This document shows, piece by piece, positions 27,706-36,122 of a stretch of 51,130 bases of DNA. A program made the translations under genes and the position numbers. The DNA comes from a bacterium. Lineage in GTDB: Bacteria; Fidelibacterota; Marinisomatia; Marinisomatales; UBA1611. The DNA lies in NCBI GenBank assembly GCA_004321745.1, contig SGYO01000012.1:1-51130 (forward strand), written 5' to 3'. The notes under the pieces are model-generated. The model was not told the origin of the DNA. It worked only from the letters and a program-made list of their open reading frames with translations, and made no database searches. The stretch's first letter is position 1; each line of letters begins with the position of its first letter.

Positions 27706-27744
27706 CATCATCTCTATCTTGAGCATTTATAAAAAGGAGTAAAT

Positions 27745-28164
27745 ATGGATATTAAAAAAATAGGCATCACTGGCGTTATTGGTTTTGTATCAACAGCTGT
27801 AATGGGTGGCATTAATACGGTATTGTATTATCAAAAACATATGACAGGGGTAGCTAATAAATTTCCTGGTATTGTTCAATTTCCACCGGATGTTGCCTCA
27901 GCGATGATTGGTATGGTTGTATACGTATTTGTTATGGCGATCATTTACGACAAGATGGGTGTATCTGGTTTAGAAAATGGTGCTATTACTGGAGCATGGT
28001 TTGGATCTGCAAAATGGTTTTTCTTTAATACTCAAATGGCTGCTGTTATGCCTGAAGTATGGGGAGATTGGAACTACATTGCCATTGATATTGTCTTAAC
28101 TGCAGTAATGTATGGAGTGTCGGGCGCAGCAATGGGTTGGTCTCTCGAGCGTTTCAAGTCATAG
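27745..28164 (+). CDS. Small membrane protein with strong expression signals, unknown
   Basis: 139 aa with four predicted membrane segments and small-residue-rich helices (GVIGFVSTAVMGGI, SAMIGMVVYVFVMAIIYDKM, ITGAWFGSAKWFFF, VLTAVMYGVSGAAMGW). A strong ribosome site (AAGGAG, 7 bases before ATG) and a clear intrinsic terminator right after the stop suggest a short, highly expressed transcript. I do not recognise the family; the glycine-rich repeats are reminiscent of small transporters or channels, but nothing more can be said. Confidence 0.7.
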   Translation: MDIKKIGITGVIGFVSTAVMGGINTVLYYQKHMTGVANKFPGIVQFPPDVASAMIGMVVYVFVMAIIYDKMGVSGLENGAITGAWFGSAKWFFFNTQMAAVMPEVWGDWNYIAIDIVLTAVMYGVSGAAMGWSLERFKS

Positions 28165-28180
28165 TTTTTTCAATTATTAC

Positions 28181-28211
28181 AAAAAGCCCCACTAATGTGG
28201 GGTTTTTTGTT
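28181..28211 (+). terminator. Intrinsic terminator after the small membrane protein gene
   Basis: Six-base-pair GC-rich stem (CCCCAC / GTGGGG) with a TAAT loop, followed by six T residues. A run of A on the 5' side means it may also work in reverse. Confidence 0.9.
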
Positions 28212-28253
28212 TCAAGAGATTTAATTATTTGTATTATGTAGTAAATTACGATT

Positions 28254-28655
28254 ATGAAAAAATGTCCATACTGTGCTGAAAATATAAAGGCAGAGGCGAT
28301 TAAATGTCGTTTTTGTGGAGAATTTTTTGAGGATGAAATTCCTCAAAAAGAAGAAGAGCCTACGGCTGAGATTAAAGAGGTTTATGTAAATGACACCGAT
28401 ACTGCTCAATTAGATGAGCAACCAAAGGAAATAAAAAGACGTAAAATTTTTTCATCTAGAAAACTTTTAGGTCATGATGCCCCTTCATTTTTAATTATAT
28501 CATTGCTTATTGGCGGTCTAGGTTTTTTTACTAACGCTTATTTATCCGAGGAATTGGAGTGGCTGGCCGTTTTATTGCAAATGATAGGCGGCATTTTATT
28601 TTTATATGCTTGTATTACTTTTGGAAAGAAAGATAGACAAAATATCCTCGATTAG
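28254..28655 (+). CDS. Zinc-ribbon membrane protein
   Basis: 133 aa. The N-terminus is a four-Cys zinc ribbon, CPYC...CRFC (Cys4, Cys7, Cys18, Cys21). An acidic linker follows (~25-65), then two membrane segments (FLIISLLIGGLGFFTNAYLS and LAVLLQMIGGILFLYACI). Such ribbon-plus-helix proteins are common small membrane proteins without an assigned role. It lies after the terminator at 28181, so it starts a new transcript. Confidence 0.75.
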   Translation: MKKCPYCAENIKAEAIKCRFCGEFFEDEIPQKEEEPTAEIKEVYVNDTDTAQLDEQPKEIKRRKIFSSRKLLGHDAPSFLIISLLIGGLGFFTNAYLSEELEWLAVLLQMIGGILFLYACITFGKKDRQNILD

Positions 28656-28700
28656 TTTACTTTTCTAAAACCTACTCTTACATATTTCTAATATATTTAC

Positions 28701-29816
28701 ATGAAAGTTTTAAAAATAATACTATATGTGCTGCTTACATTATTTGCTGTAACTACTCTTTTCATAAATATCAGTCCTCAATTCGGATCTAATCCAAGCA
28801 AATCTCAAAAACAGTTTTTCTCTAGTTTTAAAAATTTTGAAAATGGTGAATTTAAAAATAATGAACCCACTGCATTATTTACTGATGAAATGAGTTTTTG
28901 GGATTTCTTTAAAACAGAACTGAACAGGGTGCCAATCAAAGAAATTATACCACTAAACGTAGATGTAGAATCATTTGTAAAAGATAATATTGAACAAGTT
29001 AAAATGGTATGGTTAGGTCATTCGGCATTTCTCATTAATATTAACGGTTCTGTAATACTGCTTGACCCTATGCTTGGAAGCCATGCTGCTCCTGTACCGC
29101 TTCCTTCGCTGAAAAGATATAGTTCTAAAATAGCATTTGATATTGACGAATTAGAAGTGATTGACTTTGTAGTTTTTTCCCATGATCATTACGATCACTT
29201 AGATTATCCTACGATTAAGAAAATTAAGAGTAGAGTTAAAAATTTTATTGTTCCACATGGAATTGGGAATCATTTAAAAAGTTGGGGAGTGCAAAGTGAA
29301 TCAATAATTGAACTCAATTGGAATGAGTCTTTTAATTTTAATGATATTGAATTTGTTTGTTTGCCAGCAAGACATTTTTCTGGGAGGGGCCCATTGAACA
29401 GAAACAGCACGCTTTGGAGCTCATGGGCAATAAAATCCAACAGAGGTAAAATATATTTTAGTGGTGATAGCGGTTATGGTGCGCATTTTAAGAAAATAGG
29501 GCAAGAACATGGCCCTTTTGATTTTTCACTAATTGATTGTGGACAATATAATAAAGCATGGAAATTTTCTCATATGTTTCCAAAGCAGGCTATAAATGCT
29601 GCTCTAGATTTAAACACTAAATATCTCATTCCAATACATTGGGGAGCTTTCACTCTAGCTTCTCACAGTTGGATAGAGCCACCAGAGATTGTATCAAAGG
29701 AGGCAAAAAAGTTAAATCAAGATTTTATGATTCCAGAAATTGGGCAAATTTTGGTATTAAATGATGAAAATAAAATTAAGCAGCATTGGTGGAGGGGATT
29801 TAGTCAGGCCAATTAG
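28701..29816 (+). CDS. Metallo-beta-lactamase-fold hydrolase (NAPE-PLD/RomA-like)
   Basis: 371 aa with an N-terminal membrane anchor (~5-24). The MBL fold motifs are HDHYDH (161-166), a further His in LPARHFSGRG, the bridging Asp in YFSGDSGYG and the last His in IPIHWGAF. The layout, with MVWLGHSAFLININGSVILL early and FKKIGQEHGPFDFSLIDCG, resembles the branch that includes N-acylphosphatidylethanolamine phospholipase D and RomA-like proteins. A lipid or phosphoester substrate is therefore plausible but unproven. It converges with the GH5 gene, the two stops overlapping by 17 bases. Confidence 0.85.
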   Translation: MKVLKIILYVLLTLFAVTTLFINISPQFGSNPSKSQKQFFSSFKNFENGEFKNNEPTALFTDEMSFWDFFKTELNRVPIKEIIPLNVDVESFVKDNIEQVKMVWLGHSAFLININGSVILLDPMLGSHAAPVPLPSLKRYSSKIAFDIDELEVIDFVVFSHDHYDHLDYPTIKKIKSRVKNFIVPHGIGNHLKSWGVQSESIIELNWNESFNFNDIEFVCLPARHFSGRGPLNRNSTLWSSWAIKSNRGKIYFSGDSGYGAHFKKIGQEHGPFDFSLIDCGQYNKAWKFSHMFPKQAINAALDLNTKYLIPIHWGAFTLASHSWIEPPEIVSKEAKKLNQDFMIPEIGQILVLNDENKIKQHWWRGFSQAN

Positions 29817-30846
29817 AGATTATATTTTTTGCAAGTTTCCCTGCTTCAGTCAAATCTGACTCCTGCCAATTTCCAGTAGTGCTAGCTCCTGGTCTTACTA
29901 TTGACCACTCTTCCTCCTTGTCATTTACAGCCCAATTAACATGACTAATTTTATTTAAATGGCACCAATTCATCCATTTGTTTGCTTCAGAATCAATAAT
30001 ACTATACCCAATAGAACCCCATTCGGTTACAAAAAGAGGTATACCGTTATTTAAAGCAGATGTAGCCCTTTCTCTTAACCATTCTTGATGATGTACTGTG
30101 TAAAAATGAAGAGTGTAGGCGATATTATCAAAAGTAGTTATAGGGTCCTCAGAAACAAGGTCAACTCGCTGTGACCACTCAGGCGATCCTACGATAATTA
30201 AATTGTCAGAATCTATAGATCTAATGGTTTGAATGACCTCTAGAGCATACGGCTTTACAACCTCAGACCAAGAAACATCTAATGGTTCATTGTAGATCTC
30301 ATAGATGATGTTTTCATATTCTCCATATGTCTGTGCCATTTCTTGAAAAAATATTTTTGCCTCATCTAAATGATCTTCAGCATTGTGAGAATGCCAATCT
30401 ATTATTACATATATTCCTTCATCAATAGCTGAATCGACGATAGTTTTAAGTCTTTCTTTGTTAGATTGCTTATTATCTAGATAACCTCCAGGATCTTCAA
30501 CGCCCATGGCCGCTCTGACGATCTTAGCATTCCAATCAGTTTTTAACCACTTAACAGTAGAGGAATTATAAAATCGCTCACCACCCCAGTTGTCGTTACT
30601 CCAAAAAAAGCTATTACCGGCAAAACTTACCGGCTCGTTATTTTTATTTACTATTTTGTTACCACTAACAGTTAATAAACCATTTTGCATTACAACAGAA
30701 CTATCAATGATATCTGGGGTGATTTCTGAATTTTTTTGATCATTGCTTTCGCATGAAAAGAGAAAACATATGAATTGGGCCATTAGAGGAAATAATAAAA
30801 AGTTGGTTTGAAACTTACATTTAATCAAATAAATAAAATTTTTCAT
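29800..30846 (-). CDS. GH5 glycoside hydrolase, lipoprotein
   Basis: 348 aa. The N-terminus carries a lipoprotein signal with Cys32 (FLFSC); translation might instead begin at Met22, which keeps the same lipobox. GH5 cellulase features are clear: VRAAMGVEDPGG, VIIDWHSHNAEDH (~147-159), the acid/base Glu187 in IYEIYNEP, the HFY segment (~247-249) and the nucleophile Glu275 in FVTEWGSIGY. These match endo-beta-1,4-glucanase-like GH5 enzymes (GH5_2 style), but mannanase or other activity cannot be excluded. It is monocistronic and divergent from proteorhodopsin. Confidence 0.9.
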   Translation of the reverse strand: MKNFIYLIKCKFQTNFLLFPLMAQFICFLFSCESNDQKNSEITPDIIDSSVVMQNGLLTVSGNKIVNKNNEPVSFAGNSFFWSNDNWGGERFYNSSTVKWLKTDWNAKIVRAAMGVEDPGGYLDNKQSNKERLKTIVDSAIDEGIYVIIDWHSHNAEDHLDEAKIFFQEMAQTYGEYENIIYEIYNEPLDVSWSEVVKPYALEVIQTIRSIDSDNLIIVGSPEWSQRVDLVSEDPITTFDNIAYTLHFYTVHHQEWLRERATSALNNGIPLFVTEWGSIGYSIIDSEANKWMNWCHLNKISHVNWAVNDKEEEWSIVRPGASTTGNWQESDLTEAGKLAKNIISNWPD

Positions 30847-31163
30847 GTTATAAAAGAAAATTCCTGATATTTACATAAGAAACTTATAAACTTTTTTTAA
30901 ATTCAAATCATCTTAAAAATATTCTCTTAACATTGTTTAAGATTTTTATTGTGTCAAACTATAAATTTTAATTACCTTTCGCGAATTAATCTCAATAGAA
31001 TTAAGAGAAGGAAATTCTGATTAATACGAAGACTGTATCCGCAATTATTGTTTTTTTTGACTTATTGTATCTCCAGTGATGAATATTATTATAAATATAA
31101 TTAAAGAGTACCCTGATGCTATTGAGCGTTTTAAGCGTTTTAATAAAATAAAGAGGAGTATAT
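30847..31163. other. Intergenic region between GH5 and proteorhodopsin (divergent promoters)
   Basis: 317 bases of AT-rich sequence between divergent genes. No promoter fits well enough to call; TTGACT at 31057 is a possible -35 for proteorhodopsin but no -10 is well spaced. Just before the ribosome site there is a perfect tandem repeat of nine bases (GCGTTTTAA twice, 31126-31143). A 37-codon open frame (31079-31192) runs out of frame into the proteorhodopsin start. No RNA gene was seen. Confidence 0.6.
31126..31143 (+). repeat. Tandem 9-bp direct repeat upstream of proteorhodopsin RBS
   Basis: GCGTTTTAA occurs twice in immediate succession, ending 9 bases before the GAGGAG ribosome site. 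It could be a protein-binding element or simple slippage. Confidence 0.7.
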
Positions 31164-31868
31164 ATGATCGCTTCAATGACACTGTTAGCTGAAAATGATT
31201 ACGTTGGAATGACTTTTTGGTTAGCTACATCTATAATGTTGGCATCTACCGTTTTCTTTTTCATAGAAAGAGCAGATGTAGCAGGTAAATGGAGAACCTC
31301 CATGACTGTTGCTGGCCTTGTAACAGGTATTGCATTCTGGCATTACCTTTACATGAGAGAAGCTCACCTTCAAGGAGAAGTAACTACTGTATTTCGTTAC
31401 ATTGACTGGCTAGTCACTGTACCATTGCAGATAGTGGAGTTTTATTTGATACTAGCAGCTGTAACAGCTGTAACAAGCATTCTATTCTGGCGATTATTGG
31501 GTGCCTCGCTTGTAATGTTAGTATTTGGTTATCTTGGTGAAGCTGGTTTGATGGATGTTACAGTTGGTTTTATTATTGGTATGGCTGGCTGGATATATAT
31601 CATCTATGAGATCTTTGCTGGAGAAGCTGCTAAGCTAAGTGAAGACAGTAAAAACGCTGGTGGTCAGTTTGCGTTTAATACGCTTAGATATATTGTAACT
31701 ATTGGTTGGGCAATTTACCCAATTGGATATTTTCTAGGATATATGTCTGGAAGTGAAACCACTGATTTTGGCACAGTTAATATTATTTACAATATTGCCG
31801 ATTTAGTAAACAAAACAGCTTTTGGTTTAGCTATTTGGGTTGGTGCTACAATGGATAGCTCCAAGTAA
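31164..31868 (+). CDS. Proteorhodopsin, blue-tuned proton pump
   Basis: 234-aa seven-helix retinal protein that pumps protons out of the cell in light. The proton acceptor is Asp81 in FRYIDWLVTVP, followed by Thr85 and the donor Glu92 (LQIVEFY), the D-T-E pattern of proteorhodopsins. His60 (FWHYLYM) pairs with the acceptor. The retinal Schiff-base Lys is Lys217 in LVNKTAFGLAIW. The tuning position, equivalent to residue 105 of the reference protein, is Gln89, which predicts blue-light absorption, usual in clear open-ocean water. A strong GAGGAG ribosome site precedes the ATG and a strong terminator follows. No retinal synthesis gene is in the window. Confidence 0.97.
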   Translation: MIASMTLLAENDYVGMTFWLATSIMLASTVFFFIERADVAGKWRTSMTVAGLVTGIAFWHYLYMREAHLQGEVTTVFRYIDWLVTVPLQIVEFYLILAAVTAVTSILFWRLLGASLVMLVFGYLGEAGLMDVTVGFIIGMAGWIYIIYEIFAGEAAKLSEDSKNAGGQFAFNTLRYIVTIGWAIYPIGYFLGYMSGSETTDFGTVNIIYNIADLVNKTAFGLAIWVGATMDSSK

Positions 31869-31887
31869 ATAAATTCCCTTTACTACT

Positions 31888-31928
31888 AAACGGGCGGTTT
31901 ATTAAAACCGCCCGTTTAATTTTTCTTT
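31888..31928 (+). terminator. Strong terminator after proteorhodopsin
   Basis: Perfect 13-bp inverted repeat (AAACGGGCGGTTT / AAACCGCCCGTTT, arms 31888-31900 and 31905-31917, ATTA loop), followed by AATTTTTCTTT. Being symmetrical, it may also stop the convergent gene at 31916. Confidence 0.95.
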
Positions 31929-32557
31929 CCACTTGAATTATTACCTCTTAATAGCGCAATATCTCCTTGATTCTCTAAACTGTCAGATAAGTTAATTTCA
32001 GCACTACTAGAATTTTTATTAAAAAACATAATTTGTTCACTGACAATATCGTACTTACTTCTTCTCAAATCTTCTAAAGGCAGATAATTTAATTTCGTTG
32101 ATGTAATTACCTTGTTTGCTCCATCAAAGAGTTTAGTTGCATTATTTTGTAGCTCATTATTCTCAAAGCTTCGATAATCTAAATCCATTAATTCAGTCTC
32201 AAATGCTGCTCCATATCCATATTTGAGTATTATAATTATAAATTTTTCCCCCTCTGCATCTAATGATATTTTTAGATTGACATCTTTGCTGGTAATATCG
32301 CTGAGAGTCGATCTAAGAAAAGTATAACCATCATCGTAATAATTGTCGTTTTCGAAAGAGGTTACCTGCAACTCAGAATTTTGCTCAATTATTGGTAAAG
32401 TGCTTTTATAAATTGTTTTACAATCGGTTGAATTGATTAAAAAATCCTTAATTTGGTCATTAGAAAATTCTCCTGTTGAAAAATTGTCAAAATTGTATTT
32501 TGAAATTGAAGTTATTTCAATATCAATCAAATTTCCCCTTATTTGGATATTAACCAT
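31916..32557 (-). CDS. Hypothetical protein, unknown
   Basis: 213 aa that I do not recognise. It lacks a signal peptide and membrane segments. The first ~140 residues alternate beta-like and polar stretches (MVNIQIRGNLIDIEIT, VNLKISLDAEGEKFIIIILK); the last ~60 are polar and rich in Ser, Asn and Asp, ending GNNSSGKKN. The stop lies inside the proteorhodopsin terminator stem, and the gene is divergent from kynureninase with 50 bases between the starts. Coding status rests on the long frame only. Confidence 0.6.
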   Translation of the reverse strand: MVNIQIRGNLIDIEITSISKYNFDNFSTGEFSNDQIKDFLINSTDCKTIYKSTLPIIEQNSELQVTSFENDNYYDDGYTFLRSTLSDITSKDVNLKISLDAEGEKFIIIILKYGYGAAFETELMDLDYRSFENNELQNNATKLFDGANKVITSTKLNYLPLEDLRRSKYDIVSEQIMFFNKNSSSAEINLSDSLENQGDIALLRGNNSSGKKN

Positions 32558-32607
32558 AGTTTAAATTAAACTAGATATCTAATAAAATTTCAAATCATTA
32601 ATAAAAC

Positions 32608-33882
32608 ATGCCAATTGATTCAGCGCAAATAAAAAAACTTGATCAACTAGACAAAATTTCTACGCATATAAATGAATTTTACATTCATGACAGCAGTTTA
32701 ATTTATTTAGATGGTAATTCTCTAGGCAGGCTCCCGAAAAAAACTATAACTAATATAAATGACTTCATGCTAAATGAGTGGGGAGATCAATTAGTGAATG
32801 GATGGGAAAATTGGATAAATGAAGCTCAGATAAGCGGTGATTTGCTTGCAGAGAATGTTCTTGGAGCTAAAAAGGGAGAGGCCCTTGTTTGTGACACCAC
32901 TTCAGTTAATTTCTATCAACTTTGTTCAGCGGTTATAAAATTAAATCCAGATAGAAAAATTATAATTACAGATGCTGCTAATTTTCCAACGGATAGATAT
33001 ATTTTAGAAGGCATTGCCGATACATTTGGTTTAAAACTTGTCATCATAGATAATGAAGAAACTGATGCTAATGAGTATGAGAGGATCACACCTGATCTTA
33101 TTAGGCCTTATTTAAATAATGATATTGCTTTAGCTACATTTCAAGTTCTGCAATATAGGTCTGGCGCATTAAACCCCATGAGGGAGATAACCAGTTTGAT
33201 AAGGGAATATGATTGTTTGACTGTATGGGACGCAAGTCACGCTGCTGGATCAGTAAATCTTGATTTTGCAAAAAATAATATTGATCTGGCTGTGGGCTGT
33301 ACTTATAAATACCTATGTTCTGGACCAGGTTCTCCAGCATATTTATATGTTAAAAAAAGTTTGCAAAAAAAACTTCAAGTTCCAATACAGGGATGGTTTG
33401 CTCAGAAAGATCAGTTTGAAATGGGACCTAAATTCATAAAAAGTGAAGATATCAGGGGTTTTCAAATAGCCAGCCCATCAATATTAGGTTTAAGGTGTGT
33501 CAATACGGCAATTAAAATAATTAATAATGCTAGTATCCCAGAAATAGTTAAAAAGGCTCAGAAAGGCACAGATATTATGATAGAGTTTTATGATCAGTGG
33601 CTAAAATCTCTAGGTTATAAGCTGATGACTCCCAGAGACAAATATAAAAGAGGAGGTCACATATCGATTATGCATGAAAATGCAAGAAGTATAAGTGTAG
33701 CATTAAGAAATTTTGAGAATGTAATTGTTGATTATAGGAAGCCCAATCAAATTAGAATAGCAATGTCTCCTTTAACAACTAGTTTTAGTGAATTATATGA
33801 GGGATTAAAAAAAATTAGAAATGTGACAGAAAATAAAACCTTTAAAAAAATTAAAGATTTTGATGGAAAAAAAATATATTAA
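32608..33882 (+). CDS. kynU: Kynureninase
   Basis: 424-aa PLP enzyme that cleaves kynurenine to anthranilate and alanine in tryptophan breakdown. DGNSLGRLP is the family N-terminal line. The PLP Asp is in WDASHAAGSVNLDF (Asp208), the Schiff-base Lys is Lys234 in CTYKYLCSGPGSPAY, and RGGHISI is the C-terminal line. Length is normal. No other kynurenine-pathway gene (dioxygenase, formamidase) is nearby, so it acts alone here or with genes elsewhere. Confidence 0.93.
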   Translation: MPIDSAQIKKLDQLDKISTHINEFYIHDSSLIYLDGNSLGRLPKKTITNINDFMLNEWGDQLVNGWENWINEAQISGDLLAENVLGAKKGEALVCDTTSVNFYQLCSAVIKLNPDRKIIITDAANFPTDRYILEGIADTFGLKLVIIDNEETDANEYERITPDLIRPYLNNDIALATFQVLQYRSGALNPMREITSLIREYDCLTVWDASHAAGSVNLDFAKNNIDLAVGCTYKYLCSGPGSPAYLYVKKSLQKKLQVPIQGWFAQKDQFEMGPKFIKSEDIRGFQIASPSILGLRCVNTAIKIINNASIPEIVKKAQKGTDIMIEFYDQWLKSLGYKLMTPRDKYKRGGHISIMHENARSISVALRNFENVIVDYRKPNQIRIAMSPLTTSFSELYEGLKKIRNVTENKTFKKIKDFDGKKIY

Positions 33883-33983
33883 ATTCGAAGAATATAAATA
33901 ATGTACCCAATGAGTAAACCCCCTACAATTGCTATTACTCTGAATAAACCAGGGTTGCTTTCTATTAAATCATTTAAGTCCAT
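33879..33983 (-). CDS. Possible 34-aa single-helix membrane protein
   Basis: A short minus-strand frame, MDLNDLIESNPGLFRVIAIV then GGLLIGYIIYILRI. It has an acidic, amphipathic start and one strong membrane helix ending in a basic residue, which is a sensible single-pass design. It overlaps the end of kynureninase by four bases. No ribosome site is evident. It might be chance in AT-rich DNA. Confidence 0.35.
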   Translation of the reverse strand: MDLNDLIESNPGLFRVIAIVGGLLIGYIIYILRI

Positions 33984-34040
33984 GTCGAATATTATGAAAC
34001 TATCTTTTATAATATCAAGTATTTGCTAGGAGGTTGGCTA

Positions 34041-34451
34041 GTGGAGTTTGAGTTGCTATTAAAAGTGAATTTACTCTCAACATCAGTTATGGTTGGTGTT
34101 ATATGGATAATTCAATTACTTCATTACCCATCATTTCATTTTATCAATGAAAAAAATTATATTGAGTTTCAACATTTTCATATGCAGCGTATATCTTTCA
34201 TTGTTGTGCCGGTTATGCTTATTGAGTTAGCTAGCGCTCTATTGATAGCCTATTTTTTTGAATCTAGCTTGACAATTATTTTATTAGCTTTTGTTTTAGG
34301 AATTTGGGCGATTACATTCATTTTTTTTACAAATATGCATCAAAAGTTGACCAATGGATATGACCACAGTATTGTTGATAGGCTGGTACAAATTAATTGG
34401 TCCCGAACCGCTTTGTGGTCATTAAGGTTAATAATTTTATTGTCGATTTAA
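34041..34451 (+). CDS. Small four-helix membrane protein, unknown
   Basis: 136 aa from the GTG at 34041, chosen because AGGAGG lies seven bases upstream (34028-34033); the longer frame from the TTG at 34023 reads across that site. Four membrane helices are separated by short polar loops, with a conserved-looking HYPSFHFINEKNYIEFQHFH loop and NWSRTALWSLRLIILL at the end. The general look resembles small DUF-type integral membrane proteins. The His-rich loop could bind metal or heme. No function assigned. Confidence 0.65.
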   Translation: MEFELLLKVNLLSTSVMVGVIWIIQLLHYPSFHFINEKNYIEFQHFHMQRISFIVVPVMLIELASALLIAYFFESSLTIILLAFVLGIWAITFIFFTNMHQKLTNGYDHSIVDRLVQINWSRTALWSLRLIILLSI

Positions 34452-34526
34452 ATTAAAACAGTAAATAGATTGTATGTAGATGTTTTAATAGTTTTAGTAA
34501 CAAAAAGATGTAGTTAGGAAATTAAT

Positions 34527-34865
34527 ATGGGTAAACATAAAAATTGGAGTGAAAAAGAGTTCAGAGCTTATTTATTTTTATATGCTGCTGACTCAAATTT
34601 TGAATATAACGCTGAAGAAAAATCTTTTATTGAGTCGAAATTTGATGTAAAAACACTTGAGGCGATTAAATCTGAAACAGATAATTTAAACGATTTTCAG
34701 CGTTCAAAAATAATAACTGACTACATTAAACTAAAAAATATTAAGCAAAAAAAGCTTGATCAAATGTTAGATGAAATAAAAGAAGTTTATCTTGCAGATG
34801 GTAGGTTCGATCAATATGAACAATCTATATTTAAAATGCTGAAAAAAAAGATGAAAGCAAAATAA
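34527..34865 (+). CDS. TerB-like protein
   Basis: 112-aa cytoplasmic helical protein. The first half has LFLYAADSNFEYNAEEKSFI and the second LDEIKEVYLADGRFDQYEQS, each an acidic helix-loop-helix like the paired metal-binding segments of TerB-like proteins (tellurite-resistance-associated fold). It precedes a DUF4760-like gene by 24 bases and a TIP30-like gene, all on +. Role unknown. Confidence 0.6.
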   Translation: MGKHKNWSEKEFRAYLFLYAADSNFEYNAEEKSFIESKFDVKTLEAIKSETDNLNDFQRSKIITDYIKLKNIKQKKLDQMLDEIKEVYLADGRFDQYEQSIFKMLKKKMKAK

Positions 34866-34889
34866 AAATACAACGAATAGGAGTAGATA

Positions 34890-35264
34890 ATGAGTAAACC
34901 AACAAAAGATGATGCAAATTTAATGATCCAACTTATGAGATGGGGGGCCGCTGAAAATCTGCAGGATGCAAGAAATTGGATTTGGAGCGACGAGTTCATT
35001 TCCGATTATGATGAATTTATTGCTAAATATCCAGTGGGTTGTAAAGAGTATGGGTATGCGAGCAAAGTATGTGGTTGGTTTGAGTCGGTTGGAACTCTTT
35101 ATAAACAAGATCTACTAAATAGTGAGCTTTTGTTTGATTGGCTAACAATTAAACTTCCATGGTCAAGATTAAGTGGTTTTGCGATAGGCGTACGTAAAGC
35201 AGCAGGAGAGCCTAGGCTTTATGAAAATTTCGAGGCTATGGCTAAAGAGGAGTCTATGAAATAA
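34890..35264 (+). CDS. Small cytoplasmic protein, possibly DUF4760-like
   Basis: 124 aa, no signal peptide. The segment YASKVCGWFESVGTLYKQDL then LNSELLFDWL resembles the core of DUF4760 proteins, but I am not certain. The ribosome site is AATAGGAG ahead of the ATG. It is followed nine bases later by the TIP30-like gene and probably forms an operon with it. Confidence 0.55.
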   Translation: MSKPTKDDANLMIQLMRWGAAENLQDARNWIWSDEFISDYDEFIAKYPVGCKEYGYASKVCGWFESVGTLYKQDLLNSELLFDWLTIKLPWSRLSGFAIGVRKAAGEPRLYENFEAMAKEESMK

Positions 35265-35273
35265 TCCCATTTT

Positions 35274-35996
35274 ATGGATATCATTAAAAAAGAGCTATTT
35301 GCTCATCCCAGAGGAGACATAATTAGTCATAAAAAGAGAGCCTTGGTAATAGGTGCTACTGGAGCAACAGGCGCCCAATTGCTTAGTTTGTTACTTGAAA
35401 GCAATAATTGGGATAAGATAACAACGATTACTCGAAAGCCAGTTTTAAATGGTGAAAACCATAAAAAATTAAATCAAATAGTTATTGATTCCTTTGATAA
35501 TCTAAATCAAACGGCTGAATCGTGGCTAGGGCATGATTCTTTTTTTAACTGCATTGGCACGACCAGAAAAATAGCTGGAGGAGCTAAACAGTTTGTAGAT
35601 ATTGAATTTGGATTATCTTTAAAATGTGCTGAACTTGCTAGCAAAGCAAACATTCCCAATGCGTCATTAATATCTGCTGGTGGAGCTAACGCAAATGCTT
35701 GGGCAGTTGACTGGATTCATCCGCTACTTTATACAAAAACAATTGGCATGAAAGAAGAGACGCTGACAAAACATTTTGGTTTTGATAATGTTTCAATATT
35801 TAGACCTGGTATGTTGATTAGGAAATATAATGAGCATTCAAGAATGCAAAAGTTCTTTGATAGTACTAACCTAGGATTACCTGTTAAAACACTTGCAGCA
35901 GCTTTGAAAAGGGATGCAGAAGTAATATCTGAAAATTCAATAAAGAGTTTTATTTACTTAGGGAATAAGTGCATAAAGTCTTCTATTTTAACGTAA
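35274..35996 (+). CDS. NAD(P)-binding oxidoreductase, HTATIP2/TIP30-like
   Basis: 240-aa Rossmann-fold protein. The dinucleotide loop is ALVIGATGATGAQLL (~23-37), followed by ITTITRKPV, the usual second strand with a basic residue that favours NADP. FFNCIGTTRK and SLISAGGANANA are the strands 4 and 5 of atypical short-chain dehydrogenases; the YTKTIGMKEE segment supplies the Tyr-xxx-Lys-like region (Y-T-K...K-E-E). TIP30-like proteins have no defined substrate. Confidence 0.75.
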   Translation: MDIIKKELFAHPRGDIISHKKRALVIGATGATGAQLLSLLLESNNWDKITTITRKPVLNGENHKKLNQIVIDSFDNLNQTAESWLGHDSFFNCIGTTRKIAGGAKQFVDIEFGLSLKCAELASKANIPNASLISAGGANANAWAVDWIHPLLYTKTIGMKEETLTKHFGFDNVSIFRPGMLIRKYNEHSRMQKFFDSTNLGLPVKTLAAALKRDAEVISENSIKSFIYLGNKCIKSSILT

Positions 35997-36122
35997 ATAT
36001 AATGTTTATTATAAAATAATAAATATTAATTGCTCGTATTGTTAAAAATATAATATAATATAGGTGTAGATGAGAGCTTTTCTTATCTATTATTAAATTC
36101 TACATACTCAAGGTAAATCAAT

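Noticed and set aside
36067-36089. Nine-pair hairpin (TAGATGAGA / TCTTATCTA) between the TIP30-like gene and the T9SS pair
   Set aside because: AT-rich, one G-T pair and no T run, so neither a convincing terminator nor a clear operator.
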